Shown here piece by piece: positions 1-8,770 of a stretch of 64,000 nt of DNA (position 1 is its first letter; each line of letters opens with the position of its first letter). The notes beneath the pieces are model-generated. The model saw only the letters and a program-made list of their open reading frames with translations, ran no database searches and was not told where the DNA came from. This DNA comes from Moheibacter sediminis. GTDB taxonomy: Bacteria > Bacteroidota > Bacteroidia > Flavobacteriales > Weeksellaceae. The stretch spans positions 225,376-289,375 of the forward strand of contig NZ_FWXS01000005.1 in assembly GCF_900176425.1 (NCBI RefSeq), given 5' to 3'. A program made the translations under genes and the position numbers.

Positions 1-264
1 GCTTTTTTTGACGATATCATTTCCAATAGAATCCACTAAATTTCTGATTTGTGCATTTTTGCTCAAGCCTCCAAACTCAGCCGCCATTTGTGGCGCACTG
101 TTCATGCCGAGTGCAATTTCTTCTTGTTTGTTTAAACTGATGTATTGTTTTTCGCCCGTAATTTCATTCATTTCAGAAGATGAATAAAATTTAACCAGGG
201 AAAAAATTACGATTCCTGCTGCAATCAACAGTCTAAGGTAAAAACCGGTACTTTTATTTCTCAT
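1..264 (-). CDS. M48-like metallopeptidase, N-terminal part
   Basis: The gene runs off the left edge, so only the first 88 codons are visible, starting at the ATG complementary to 262-264. The product has a short basic N-terminus and one hydrophobic segment (about residues 9-24). A segment reading ISLNKQEEIALGM then leads into a stretch rich in Ala/Gly and Asn. That arrangement, a signal anchor followed by a QEEIALG-type segment, is typical of the start of Bacteroidota M48 family zinc peptidases that act in the cell envelope. The HExxH motif would lie outside the window, so the assignment rests on the N-terminus only. Confidence 0.5.
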   Translation of the reverse strand, partial: MRNKSTGFYLRLLIAAGIVIFSLVKFYSSSEMNEITGEKQYISLNKQEEIALGMNSAPQMAAEFGGLSKNAQIRNLVDSIGNDIVKKS

Positions 265-348
265 AATAAGGTTAGGATTAACTCTATCAAATGTACAAAA
301 ATTTAGGTATGAAATTTGTAAATTTGATTTTCAAAAAACTTCTATATT

Positions 349-840
349 ATGTCAAGTGAAATCATAGGTCTCGTGTTCTTTTTCGGAATGTTTATCATTC
401 TGATTGGAGGAATTCTACTCATTGCATTTGTCGCTGCACGCAGCCGTAAATCCAAACAAAATAAATTACTTAAAGAACTTCCTTCCGCAGCTGAATTTCA
501 TTCTTTCGTACGATACAACAGAGCGAGTGTCCAAGGGCAATTTCTGAAATTAAAAGCATTTGAAGGCAGCGGCGTATTTTATATTGTTGGAACGAAAGCT
601 ATTTTCAAAAGCACAAAAGGATATTATCATGAATTTGATATTTTGAATTCAAAAATTTTATGGGAAGGTGAAAATCTTGTAAATGGTTTGTTGAAATGGT
701 TCAGTATCAATGACGGAACTGAAAAATTATTCCTCAATGTAGAAACCGGAATGTTTATCTTCCATACAGGAGATGCCGGGAAAGCCACAACCAGAACCAT
801 ATTTGATAAATTAATGCTCATTCAGGCAGGTCATAAATAA
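349..840 (+). CDS. hypothetical single-pass membrane protein
   Basis: A 163-residue protein with a strongly hydrophobic N-terminus (about residues 5-30) followed by a basic RSRKSKQNK stretch, so the N-terminus is probably outside and the rest cytoplasmic. The soluble part is a mix of short beta-strand-like segments (SGVFYIVGTKAIFKS, TEKLFLNVETGMFIFHT), possibly a small PH-like or all-beta domain. I do not recognise the family. It stands alone, divergent from the M48-like gene and upstream of the ribosomal operon. A TAAATTTG box at 319-326 could be its promoter. Function unknown. Confidence 0.6.
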   Translation: MSSEIIGLVFFFGMFIILIGGILLIAFVAARSRKSKQNKLLKELPSAAEFHSFVRYNRASVQGQFLKLKAFEGSGVFYIVGTKAIFKSTKGYYHEFDILNSKILWEGENLVNGLLKWFSINDGTEKLFLNVETGMFIFHTGDAGKATTRTIFDKLMLIQAGHK

Positions 841-879
841 TTTTTTCAAATTTAATTAGGTAAAAAGATGTATAAACAC

Positions 880-887
880 TACATTTG
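880..887 (+). promoter_or_regulatory. -7 box of the rpsF operon promoter
   Basis: TACATTTG matches the Bacteroidota -7 consensus TAnnTTTG, 24 nt before the rpsF start codon. I see no clean -33 TTTG at the usual distance. It predicts a short 5' leader for the ribosomal operon. Confidence 0.5.
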
Positions 888-911
888 CAACCCAAATTAA
901 AAATTATATAA

Positions 912-1262
912 ATGACTCATTACGAAACTGTTTTCATTTTGACTCCCGTTCTATCTGATGCTCAGGTGGAGGAAGCAGTTAAAAAAGTAGAAGATTTCCT
1001 AAAAGAAAACAACGCGGAAATCGTAACCAAAGAGAATTGGGGCTTGAAAAAATTAGCTTACTCAATTCAGAACAAAAGAAATGGTTTTTACCATTTAACA
1101 GAATTCAAAACTGAAAACCATGATTTGGTTGCAGGTTTGGAATTGATGTACAAACGCGACGAGCGCATGCTTCGTTACCTTACTGTAAAGTTAGATAAGC
1201 ACGGTGTTGACTGGGCTGAAAAACGCAGAACAAAATTAAAATCACAAAAATCTAACGCTTAA
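912..1262 (+). CDS. rpsF: 30S ribosomal protein S6
   Basis: A 116-residue protein beginning MTHYETVFILTPVLSD, the characteristic S6 first strand. The conserved GLKKLAYSIQNKRNGFYH segment and the RDERMLRYLTVKL strand follow. S6 binds S18 and 16S rRNA on the platform of the small subunit. It is the first gene of the rpsF-rpsR-rplI operon and is separated from rpsR by 12 nt. Length and motifs are normal; the last ~20 residues are a basic tail usual for the family in this phylum. Confidence 0.97.
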   Translation: MTHYETVFILTPVLSDAQVEEAVKKVEDFLKENNAEIVTKENWGLKKLAYSIQNKRNGFYHLTEFKTENHDLVAGLELMYKRDERMLRYLTVKLDKHGVDWAEKRRTKLKSQKSNA

Positions 1263-1274
1263 AAATTTAGAGAT

Positions 1275-1577
1275 ATGGCTATAGATGACTTAGCAAAAAA
1301 AGCAGCAGAAGGTGGTGAAAGCGAAATTCGTTATTTATCACAATTAGATATACAGACACAAACGACTAAAAAATTCTGTCGTTTTAAAAAATACGGAATC
1401 AAATACGTTGATTATAAAGATCCAGATTTCTTATTGCAATTCGTAAACGAACAAGGGAAAATTCTTCCAAGAAGATACACAGGAACTTCTTTGAAATACC
1501 AGCGTAAAGTTTCAACAGCTATCAAACGTGCTCGTCACTTAGCTTTGATGCCGTTTATAGGTGACCAGTTAAAATAA
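1275..1577 (+). CDS. rpsR: 30S ribosomal protein S18
   Basis: A 100-residue protein with the S18 core: [25 protein letters not shown], then [18 protein letters not shown] and the basic helix [13 protein letters not shown]18 forms a heterodimer with S6 on the 30S platform, which fits its place directly after rpsF. The N-terminal ~25 residues are acidic and longer than in Escherichia coli S18, as is usual in Bacteroidota. rplI follows after 24 nt. Confidence 0.97.
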   Translation: MAIDDLAKKAAEGGESEIRYLSQLDIQTQTTKKFCRFKKYGIKYVDYKDPDFLLQFVNEQGKILPRRYTGTSLKYQRKVSTAIKRARHLALMPFIGDQLK

Positions 1578-1601
1578 TAAAAAACCTAAAAGAGAAATAA
1601 A

Positions 1602-2249
1602 ATGGACATTATATTAAAACAAGATGTAGAAAATTTAGGTTTTGAATTTGAAATCGTTTCTGTAAAACCTGGATTCGCTCGTAACTTCTTGATTCCTCAA
1701 GGAAAAGCTGTTATTGCAACTGCAAAACAGAGAGAAGAATTGAACAAAACTTTAGAAACACGTAAAGCAGATGAAGCAGCTCTAATCGCAACAGCTACTG
1801 AAAAATCAGCAAAATTGACTGGTTTGGAAGTTAAAATCGAAGCTAAAGTAGGTGCGGGAGATAAATTATTTGGTTCTGTAAACAACGGAGATTTGGCAGA
1901 CGCTTTGAACAAAGCAGGTGTTGAAATCGAAAAGAAAAACATCAAAATCCCTGGAAATACTATCAAAAGAATCGGAAAAAACTCTGCTAAAATCCGTTTC
2001 CACAGAGAAGTTGAAGTTGATTTTGATTTTGAGGTTGTTGCTGACAAAGAATCTATTGAGCGTGCGGAAGCTGCTGCAAAAGCAAAAGCTGAAGTTGCAA
2101 GAATGGATGCTGAAAGACAAGCTAACGCTAACAAGTCTGAGGAATCTTCATTTAATTATGACAATCCTTTGTATGCAAAACCAAAAGAAGTAAAAGTTGA
2201 AGAAGAAGCTGCTCCGGCTGCTGATGCTCCAACTACTGAAGAAGCTTAA
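1602..2249 (+). CDS. rplI: 50S ribosomal protein L9 with long acidic C-terminal tail
   Basis: Residues 1-147 are a standard L9. The N-terminal rRNA-binding domain contains LKQDVENLGFEFEIVSVKPGFARNF and is followed by the linker helix and the C-terminal domain ending near EVEVDFDFEVV. The protein then continues to 215 residues with an Ala/Glu-rich, low-complexity tail of about 65 residues (AEAAAKAKAEVARMDAE..., later VKVEEEAAPAADAP). Usual bacterial L9 is about 150 residues. The tail is probably a helical/disordered extension found in some Flavobacteriia; its role is unknown. It is the last gene of the operon and is followed by a strong terminator. Confidence 0.95.
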   Translation: MDIILKQDVENLGFEFEIVSVKPGFARNFLIPQGKAVIATAKQREELNKTLETRKADEAALIATATEKSAKLTGLEVKIEAKVGAGDKLFGSVNNGDLADALNKAGVEIEKKNIKIPGNTIKRIGKNSAKIRFHREVEVDFDFEVVADKESIERAEAAAKAKAEVARMDAERQANANKSEESSFNYDNPLYAKPKEVKVEEEAAPAADAPTTEEA

Positions 2250-2272
2250 TTTTAAGTTTTCAATATAAATTT

Positions 2273-2299
2273 AAAGCCGCTCATTGAGTGGCTTTTTTA
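2273..2299 (+). terminator. rho-independent terminator after rplI
   Basis: The hairpin AAGCCgCTCA-TTGAGtGGCTT is followed by a run of T. It starts 24 nt after the rplI stop codon and closes the ribosomal operon. An upstream in-frame start for the next gene would lie inside this hairpin, which argues for the later ATG at 2345. Confidence 0.85.
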
Positions 2300-2344
2300 T
2301 TTAAATTATATTTATATTTGAACTCAATAACTAACCTCAATAAT

Positions 2345-3964
2345 ATGAAAAAAATTAAAGTGTTGCTGTTGTTTCTTTTTATAGGAATAGCCAACGGGCA
2401 GGTAACCAACAAAACCAATCCAAAAAGCTGGTCAAAAAACAACATTCCTCAGGCAGAAGTAAAAATCATGCCTTCATTTGATTTAGAACAAATTCACAAT
2501 GAAGACTTACAAAGACAAAACGAAATCACAAAACCTTATCGTTTCGGATATGGTTTCGAAACAAATTATGATTTGCAAAATTCAGGTTCATGGACAGATT
2601 TGCCAAATGGAGATAGAATTTGGCAATTGACGGTCAAATCAGAAAATGCTTTGACATTAAATTTTGTTTTGGAAAATTTCAATTTGGCTGAGGGAGCGGA
2701 ATTATATGTCTTCAATAAAACAAGAAATTCTAAATTAGGACCATTCACTTCTGTAGTTAACAATGACATCAAAACATTGAATACCTGGCCGGTTGAAGGT
2801 GAAGAAGTAACCCTCGAATTGTACGAACCTAAATCAGTAAAAGGATTGTCAACACTATCCGTCGCAAAGGTAGTCCACGGATACCGTTCAAAAGCTATTC
2901 AAAGATCTCCGGGCGATTCAGGTAACTGTAATTTCGATGTAGATTGTGCTATTGGTGATAATTTTGAATTCCAAAAGAAAGCTGTAGCAGAAATATTAGT
3001 TTCAGGAGGGACTGAATGGTGTACCGGAACTTTGTTGAACAATACTTCCGAAGACAAAACCCCTTACCTGATGACGGCAGATCATTGTTTTTCAAACTCT
3101 GTGGGTTCAACAGCCAATCTTGCATTTAGGTTTAACTGGAAATCTGACGAGCCGGAATGTCCTGGAAATACTACGAGTGTAGCACCTGATTTCTTACAAA
3201 CTTCTTACGGGGCTGTCGTGAAAGCAAAGAATTCTGATACTGACTTTTTCTTGGTTGAATTGGTCAATCCGATTCCGGAAGACTGGGATGTTGTTTTCGC
3301 AGGTTGGAGTAGAGCAGATAGCGCGCCGGAAGGTGTTACGGTGGGCATCAGTCATCCAAGTGGAGATTTGATGAAAATTGCTTTGAATGAAGACCCTGTT
3401 TTTCCAAGTACAAGTATGGATGAGAATTTCTGGGAGGTATCAGAGTGGGAATTGGGTGTAACTGAAGGTGGTTCTTCAGGCTCCGTATTGTTCAATGCGG
3501 AAGGGAAATTCATTGGAAACCTTTATGGGGGTTGGGCTGCTTGTAATGGAAGTACAACTAATGATGAATGGGATGCTTACGGACGTTTTGACCTTTCATG
3601 GACAGGTGGCGGAACTAACAATAATCGTGTGAGTAATTGGTTAGATCCACAAAATACCGACGTGATGGAATTGGATTATTTGTCTAACATTGATGAAATG
3701 TCTGTTTCTGATTTGAACGCTCAATCTTCTTATTTTAAAATTTATCCAAATCCGGCAACTGATTTTGTAAATGTAGAATTATTGGAAAGTGACAAAGCCA
3801 ATTATCAATTAATAGATATTGCCGGAAGACTGATCAAACAAGGGAAAATTGAAGCTAAGAAAAGTATGGTTTCATTATCAGGTTTATCAAAAGGAATTTA
3901 TATTTTGAAATTAACGGACGTAAATTCTAAAAAACAAACCTCAGCTAAAATAGTTGTAAAGTAA
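2345..3964 (+). CDS. T9SS-exported trypsin-fold serine endopeptidase (lysyl endopeptidase-like)
   Basis: I place the start at the ATG at 2345 (539 residues), because it gives a classic signal peptide (MKKIKVLLLFLFIGIANG-Q) and avoids the upstream terminator. A beta-rich propeptide (about residues 40-190) precedes the S1-fold catalytic domain. The putative triad is visible as His in LMTADHCF (about 246), Asp in DTDFFLVEL (about 299) and Ser in EGGSSGSVLF (about 377). Several Cys (CNFDVDCAIG, EWCTGTL) suggest disulphides as in Achromobacter-type lysyl endopeptidases. Residues from about 463 form a type A T9SS sorting domain (YFKIYPNPATDFVNVEL ... GIYILKLTD). The predicted product is a secreted or surface-attached protease; cleavage specificity is inferred only. 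Confidence 0.85.
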   Translation: MKKIKVLLLFLFIGIANGQVTNKTNPKSWSKNNIPQAEVKIMPSFDLEQIHNEDLQRQNEITKPYRFGYGFETNYDLQNSGSWTDLPNGDRIWQLTVKSENALTLNFVLENFNLAEGAELYVFNKTRNSKLGPFTSVVNNDIKTLNTWPVEGEEVTLELYEPKSVKGLSTLSVAKVVHGYRSKAIQRSPGDSGNCNFDVDCAIGDNFEFQKKAVAEILVSGGTEWCTGTLLNNTSEDKTPYLMTADHCFSNSVGSTANLAFRFNWKSDEPECPGNTTSVAPDFLQTSYGAVVKAKNSDTDFFLVELVNPIPEDWDVVFAGWSRADSAPEGVTVGISHPSGDLMKIALNEDPVFPSTSMDENFWEVSEWELGVTEGGSSGSVLFNAEGKFIGNLYGGWAACNGSTTNDEWDAYGRFDLSWTGGGTNNNRVSNWLDPQNTDVMELDYLSNIDEMSVSDLNAQSSYFKIYPNPATDFVNVELLESDKANYQLIDIAGRLIKQGKIEAKKSMVSLSGLSKGIYILKLTDVNSKKQTSAKIVVK

Positions 3965-3976
3965 CTAGAATGCAAT

Positions 3977-4009
3977 AAGAAAGCCACTCATCAAGTGGCT
4001 TTCTTATTT
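3977..4009. terminator. bidirectional terminator between protease gene and clpS
   Basis: The hairpin AAGAAAGCCACT-CATCA-AGTGGCTTTCTT lies between two convergent genes. A-rich and T-rich sides allow it to stop transcription from both directions. Confidence 0.8.
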
Positions 4010-4060
4010 AGAAAATTCAATTTTGGATTACTCTTGTCATTCGAAGAAGGATGAATCTCT

Positions 4061-4348
4061 TTATACGATTTCTGCGCTCAAACCGCGGTGTAGCAATTCC
4101 ACACACATCGGTTCAAGGAAATCAAAACTTCCGGATTTCACGTCGCATTTTCCTTTGTAATGAATGAGCCAGGTACACTGTTCCGCTTGTTCCACTGTAT
4201 GGTCACAGATTTCAATCAAAGATTCGATCACAAAATCAAAAGTATTTACATCGTCATTGTGCAAAATAAGAACTCTTTTTTCCTCTTCCGCAACCATCAC
4301 ATTTACTTCATTTTCCTCTTTCCAAAGAGGTTTTACTGAAAAATTCAT
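4061..4348 (-). CDS. clpS: ATP-dependent Clp protease adaptor ClpS
   Basis: A 95-residue ClpS. The signature LHNDDVNTFDFVIESL is followed by the helix with EQAEQCTWLIHYKGKCDVKSG and the conserved C-terminal HRGLSAEIV. ClpS delivers N-degron substrates to ClpAP/ClpCP and binds the N-terminal residue in a pocket that includes the NDD motif. I chose the ATG at 4346-4348; an upstream start at 4384 would overlap prmA and add non-family residues. It lies 5 nt after the prmA stop, so it is the last gene of tpiA-prmA-clpS. Confidence 0.95.
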   Translation of the reverse strand: MNFSVKPLWKEENEVNVMVAEEEKRVLILHNDDVNTFDFVIESLIEICDHTVEQAEQCTWLIHYKGKCDVKSGSFDFLEPMCVELLHRGLSAEIV

Positions 4349-4353
4349 TGGTA

Positions 4354-5184
4354 TTAATTTTTTATAAATCGGAGCGCAATCCATTCATTACGTTGTTTTT
4401 TTGAAACAAATTCTAAACCGTTTTGAGTACAAACTTCAACGATATCATCAAAATCAGTATCCAGTAAACCACTCAAAATCAATTCTCCTCCTGCAAAGTT
4501 AAGTACTTTTATGTATTGGGGAATGTCTGCAATCAAGATATTTCTGTTGATGTTGGCTATAATTGTATCAAACATCCTATCTCCCAACAGGCTTACATCG
4601 CCCAATCGGATGTTCAATTCAACACCATTTCTTTCTGCATTTTCATGCGAATTTTCAGTTGACCATTCATCGATGTCAATCGCTTCTGCATATTTTGCAC
4701 CGCGTTTTTTGGCAAGAATTGCTAAGATGGAAGTACCGCAGCCCATATCCAAAATAGCCTTTCCTTCAAAATCCAATTCCAAAATGTATTCCACCATTAA
4801 ATGCGTGGTTTCATGGTGTCCGGTTCCAAAAGACATTTTCGGCTGGATGATAATTTCGTAAGGAATTTCAGGTTTTATCGGATGAAATTCAGCACGGATA
4901 TAACATTCATCATTGACTATAATTGGCTGGAAACCTGATTCCCAAACCTGATTCCAATTGACTTGTTCGATTTCTGTTTTGATGTATTCAATTTTCGATT
5001 CATGCAGGACTTCAATCCTTTCCAAAACTTCATTTTCATCATCCAGATTCTTTCTCACATACGCATTCATACCATTGGTAGTGTCTTCAAAGCTTTCAAA
5101 TTCACATTCCGACAAAAGCGCTAAAAAAATATCACGCCAGGGTTCAACTGGCGTGATAGTAAATTTATATTCGATATAATTCAT
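4354..5184 (-). CDS. prmA: ribosomal protein L11 methyltransferase
   Basis: A 276-residue class I SAM-dependent methyltransferase. The N-terminal substrate-recognition domain (about residues 1-100) is followed by the Rossmann fold with motif I LDMGCGTSILAILAKKRGA, the acidic loop AIDIDEWSTENSHENA and the NPPY-equivalent TIIANINRNIL. The segment PKMSFGTGHHETT is diagnostic of PrmA, which trimethylates lysines of L11. It sits between tpiA (36 nt upstream) and clpS (5 nt downstream), a common Flavobacteriia arrangement. Confidence 0.95.
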   Translation of the reverse strand: MNYIEYKFTITPVEPWRDIFLALLSECEFESFEDTTNGMNAYVRKNLDDENEVLERIEVLHESKIEYIKTEIEQVNWNQVWESGFQPIIVNDECYIRAEFHPIKPEIPYEIIIQPKMSFGTGHHETTHLMVEYILELDFEGKAILDMGCGTSILAILAKKRGAKYAEAIDIDEWSTENSHENAERNGVELNIRLGDVSLLGDRMFDTIIANINRNILIADIPQYIKVLNFAGGELILSGLLDTDFDDIVEVCTQNGLEFVSKKQRNEWIALRFIKN

Positions 5185-5220
5185 TTCTGATTTTGATTAT
5201 GGTGCAAATTTACTCCATAA

Positions 5221-5979
5221 TTAATAACGGGCTTTGATAATCGTAGTGAAATCATCTAAATTTAATGAAGCTCCACCCACTAGCGCACCGTCGATGTCGT
5301 ATTGTTCAAAAAGATCGCGAGCATTTCCTGCATTCACACTCCCTCCATAAAGGATGCTCGTGGTGTTAGCAATAGAAATTCCATGTTCTGCACCGATGGT
5401 TTTACGGATGAAATCATGCATTTCCTGCGCTTGGTCAGGCGTGGCAGTTTTTCCCGTTCCGATTGCCCAAACAGGTTCGTAAGCAACAATCAAATCTTTC
5501 AGTTTATCAGGATCCTGGCGTTCCAAAGCCACTGTAACTTGCTCTTTTACTACGTCAAAATGTTTTCCAGCCTCTCTGTCTTCCAATTTTTCCCCGATAC
5601 AAAGAATCGGAGTCATCCCATGCTCGTAAAGATGCGTGATTTTTTTACCGATGTATTTGTCCTGTTCGTTGTGGTATTGTCTGCGTTCAGAATGACCCAC
5701 AATGCTGCAATTAATACCTATTGATTGAAGCTGTTCAGTTGAAACATCTCCGGTATAAGCTCCGTTTTCCATCGCAGAAACATTTTGTGAAGCTACACGG
5801 ATTTTACTGTTTTTCAAATCTTTTCCGATTTGATCCAAGTACAAATGCGTAGGTGCAATGATGATTTCGACAGATGGTTTATTGGCGTGAACCCACGTAT
5901 TTAAACGAAGTGCCAACTCTTTTGCTTGTGGAAATGTAAGGTTCATTTTCCAGTTTCCGGCAACGATTTTTCTTCTCAT
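5221..5979 (-). CDS. tpiA: triosephosphate isomerase
   Basis: A 252-residue TIM barrel with the expected active site: Lys in GNWKMN (about 11), His in VGHSERRQY (about 97) and Glu in VAYEPVWAIGTGKTA (about 167), plus the phosphate-binding YGGSVNAGNA and GALVGGASL near the C-terminus. It interconverts dihydroxyacetone phosphate and glyceraldehyde 3-phosphate in glycolysis and gluconeogenesis. It is first in the tpiA-prmA-clpS operon. Length is normal for the family. Confidence 0.97.
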   Translation of the reverse strand: MRRKIVAGNWKMNLTFPQAKELALRLNTWVHANKPSVEIIIAPTHLYLDQIGKDLKNSKIRVASQNVSAMENGAYTGDVSTEQLQSIGINCSIVGHSERRQYHNEQDKYIGKKITHLYEHGMTPILCIGEKLEDREAGKHFDVVKEQVTVALERQDPDKLKDLIVAYEPVWAIGTGKTATPDQAQEMHDFIRKTIGAEHGISIANTTSILYGGSVNAGNARDLFEQYDIDGALVGGASLNLDDFTTIIKARY

Positions 5980-6115
5980 AAAATTGTATAATTTTTAGGT
6001 TTAACTATCTAATTTGAACAGTCTAAATTTAGATGAATTTTATATGTTAAAAAAATCTAAATTGTAAATTTTTCAAAAGAAATGATAAAAATCTCTTTGT
6101 TAGTTACGGGCATCA

Positions 6116-7558
6116 TTATTCTATTTTTAATGTCAAATTATTATCCGGTGTTTGGTCGTTGTTCAATGCGTGTTTTGGTGATGTTATCCATCTAGAATTG
6201 TTGATTACAAATTTGAACTGGTATTCTTTATTTTTTTCAAATTGTGATTTTGGCAATTCAAGTTCAAATAAATTATTGCCTTTCACTACCATTTGAAATT
6301 TACTGTTTTCAGGATTCCAATCATTGAATGAACCTGCAACTGAAATATGATTTATCAAATCTGCATTTGCTTTTTGGTTATGTTGATATGTGAAAATTAC
6401 TTTGTCATTTGTTAATCTATAACCATAAACATTTTTTCTACTATTATTATTAGTTAGTAAATCATTAGCGATATGAAAAGTTGAATTGCTAAGAATTCTG
6501 TGTGTTTCCGGTCCGCTGATGTTCACCACTATACAAACTCCCAGATTTTGCTCCGGAAATACAGAAAACATAACCTGATTGCCATAAGCTCCTCCGTGTT
6601 TGTAAGCATATTTACCTAACTCGGAAATATAAATATTGTCCCAAAAATAACCAAACCAATTTTGTTTGCTGTTTTTAACGTTTCGTTGTGTTTCTTGTAC
6701 CGTTTTATTTTGACTTTCCAATTCAAATTGCAGAAATTGCATCAAATCACCCAAAGTTGATTTTGTTTGTAAACCTGATGAACCCCACAAATTACTAACA
6801 AAATGAGGCATTAAAATGTGATTGCTGTTATAACCATTAGCTAACTGCTCATTGGCATTTAAAGCAAATTTTGTATGGTTCATTTTTAGTTTTGACCAAA
6901 GATTTTCCCTTAGTAATTCTTCAAAAGGTTTTTCGTAAATATTTTCCAATATCAATCCCGTCAACTCAAGACTAGGATTACTATAAAGATACTTTGTTCC
7001 GGGAAGTGAGTCTAATTTTATTTTTTTAAGGTCTCTCAAAAAGTCAGGCTTAGTATAGTTTTTAGTTAATTCCACAAGTTTGAATGTTGTGCTATCATCA
7101 AAAGTTTTCATAATTTCTCTGTCATCCGGTAAAACGCTTGGAATTGCAGATTCATAAGAAATTAAATCATTGATGTGTATTGATTTTTCGTTAAATTCTA
7201 AATTCCTATAATCTCCTTTCAAATATTTCCTAATATCATCATTCAGATTGACCTTCTTTTCCAGAACAGCTTTTGCCAGTAAATACCCTGTCATAACTTT
7301 TGTGACTGAGGCTATTTCAAAGTAAGTATCATTATTGGCTTTGTTGGCTTTTCCTTTGTCAATTTCGCCATAATGTTTGGTGTAAATTTTCCCATTTTTT
7401 ACGATACCAATAGAAACCGAATATGCTTTTGATTCTAGAAGCAATGTTTCTGCATTTCCATCAATGATCGAATATATATCCTTATCTAGGTGTTTATTAT
7501 TTTGACTAAAAGTTGCTGTACTTATTAAAACCAAAAAGAAAAGGATTGTTTTACTCAT
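6116..7558 (-). CDS. beta-lactamase-fold serine hydrolase fused to a CBM48-like domain
   Basis: A 480-residue exported protein with a signal peptide (residues 1-19). Residues 25-365 are a class C beta-lactamase/PBP-like hydrolase with S84-V-T-K87, Y192-S-N194 and a K-H321-G-G motif in the place of KTG. Residues about 385-480 form a second, all-beta domain containing HISVAGSFNDWNPENSKF and a repeated ...YQFKFVINNSRW, which is the signature of CBM48/AMPK-type glycogen-binding modules. The hydrolase could act on small esters, peptides or cell-wall peptides; the carbohydrate-binding tail may target it to glycans. No operon partner: both flanks are over 100 nt. Confidence 0.8.
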   Translation of the reverse strand: MSKTILFFLVLISTATFSQNNKHLDKDIYSIIDGNAETLLLESKAYSVSIGIVKNGKIYTKHYGEIDKGKANKANNDTYFEIASVTKVMTGYLLAKAVLEKKVNLNDDIRKYLKGDYRNLEFNEKSIHINDLISYESAIPSVLPDDREIMKTFDDSTTFKLVELTKNYTKPDFLRDLKKIKLDSLPGTKYLYSNPSLELTGLILENIYEKPFEELLRENLWSKLKMNHTKFALNANEQLANGYNSNHILMPHFVSNLWGSSGLQTKSTLGDLMQFLQFELESQNKTVQETQRNVKNSKQNWFGYFWDNIYISELGKYAYKHGGAYGNQVMFSVFPEQNLGVCIVVNISGPETHRILSNSTFHIANDLLTNNNSRKNVYGYRLTNDKVIFTYQHNQKANADLINHISVAGSFNDWNPENSKFQMVVKGNNLFELELPKSQFEKNKEYQFKFVINNSRWITSPKHALNNDQTPDNNLTLKIE

Positions 7559-7665
7559 TTTGTTCTGGTTTAATTTTTAGGTTGTTTTTCTATGCTTACT
7601 GTTAGTGCAAAGATAACCGCAAAATGCAAAATTGACAGTACAAAGTTTGTGTTCGTAGTATAAAA

Positions 7666-8742
7666 TCAGTTCAACCTTACTTTCGGATCCAGAATCCCAT
7701 ACAATATATCCACCAATATATTAATGAATATAAAAACAGTAGCAATCACCAAAACCGCACCCATCACAACAGGTAGATCCAAAGTATTCAATGCGTTGAC
7801 GATTTCTTTGCCCAATCCGTTCCAACCAAAAATAAACTCAATGAAAACCGCTCCGGCAAGCATTGACGCAAACCATCCTGAAGTCGCAGTAATCACAGGA
7901 TTCAAGGAATTTTTCAAAGCATGTTTCCAAATTACTTTCCTCGAACTCAAACCTTTTGCATAAGCCGTTCTGATGTAATCCTGATTCAAGACTTCCAATA
8001 AAGAATTTCGCGTCAACTGCGTAATTACCGCCAGTGGACGAATCCCTAAAGTAAAAGCGGGCAGCACCAGATTTTTCAAAGTCAAATGTTTTCCTGCGCC
8101 TAAATCATCGATTTCATATAGACTTCCCGTCATCGAAAACCCGGTTATATCATGCAGCAAATACGCAAAGATATAAGCCACTATGATTGCCGAAAAAAAC
8201 GAAGGAATACTCATCCCAAAACTCGTGATTACCAAAAGACTTCTGTCAATCCAACTGTCCTTCACCAACGCAGACCAAATCCCTAAAAGGATTCCGATGA
8301 TAATCGCAAACGTAATCGCCGAAACTGCCAAAAGAATCGTATTGGGCAAAGTTTCTTTGATTATATCTGTAACCGTTTTTCCTTGTTTCTGAAATGAAGT
8401 CCGCATGTATGGATATTTCAACAAAACGGTTGCTTTTCCAACACTGAATAAATTTGCACCTTCATATTTTTCCGATTCAATCGATGTATAAGAATTTTCC
8501 GATTTGGAATGAATCGAAACAGGCGAGAGGTCATTTAGATAAAATAAATATTGTTTCCAAAGAGGTTGGTCGAGTCCCAGACTTTTTCGGATTTGTGCCA
8601 ATTGTTCAGGGTCTTCTTTCTGGTCGAGCATCATACGTGCAGGATCGCCGGGAAGCACTGTGAACAGGAAAAAGATAATCGTTATCACACCAAAAAGTGT
8701 AATCAATCCATAAAAAATTTTATTGGTGAGGTAACGTAACAC
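7666..8742 (-). CDS. ABC transporter permease, DppB/OppB family
   Basis: A 358-residue inner-membrane permease. An N-terminal TM helix with the usual FTVLPGDPARMMLDQK segment is followed by a periplasmic insert (about residues 50-120) and then five more TM helices. The coupling EAA loop is visible as RTAYAKGLSSRKVIWKHALKNSL. This family moves peptides or nickel together with a DppC-like permease, two ATPases and a binding protein. None of those partners is adjacent, so it is an orphan here; partners are presumably elsewhere in the genome. Confidence 0.9.
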   Translation of the reverse strand: MLRYLTNKIFYGLITLFGVITIIFFLFTVLPGDPARMMLDQKEDPEQLAQIRKSLGLDQPLWKQYLFYLNDLSPVSIHSKSENSYTSIESEKYEGANLFSVGKATVLLKYPYMRTSFQKQGKTVTDIIKETLPNTILLAVSAITFAIIIGILLGIWSALVKDSWIDRSLLVITSFGMSIPSFFSAIIVAYIFAYLLHDITGFSMTGSLYEIDDLGAGKHLTLKNLVLPAFTLGIRPLAVITQLTRNSLLEVLNQDYIRTAYAKGLSSRKVIWKHALKNSLNPVITATSGWFASMLAGAVFIEFIFGWNGLGKEIVNALNTLDLPVVMGAVLVIATVFIFINILVDILYGILDPKVRLN

Positions 8743-8770
8743 TTATTTATTTTGAATTAAGAATGATAAA

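Noticed and set aside
1697..2134. 145-aa minus-strand frame antisense to rplI
   Set aside because: A codon-bias shadow of the Ala/Lys-rich L9 gene; Ser/Phe/Ala-rich translation with no family pattern.
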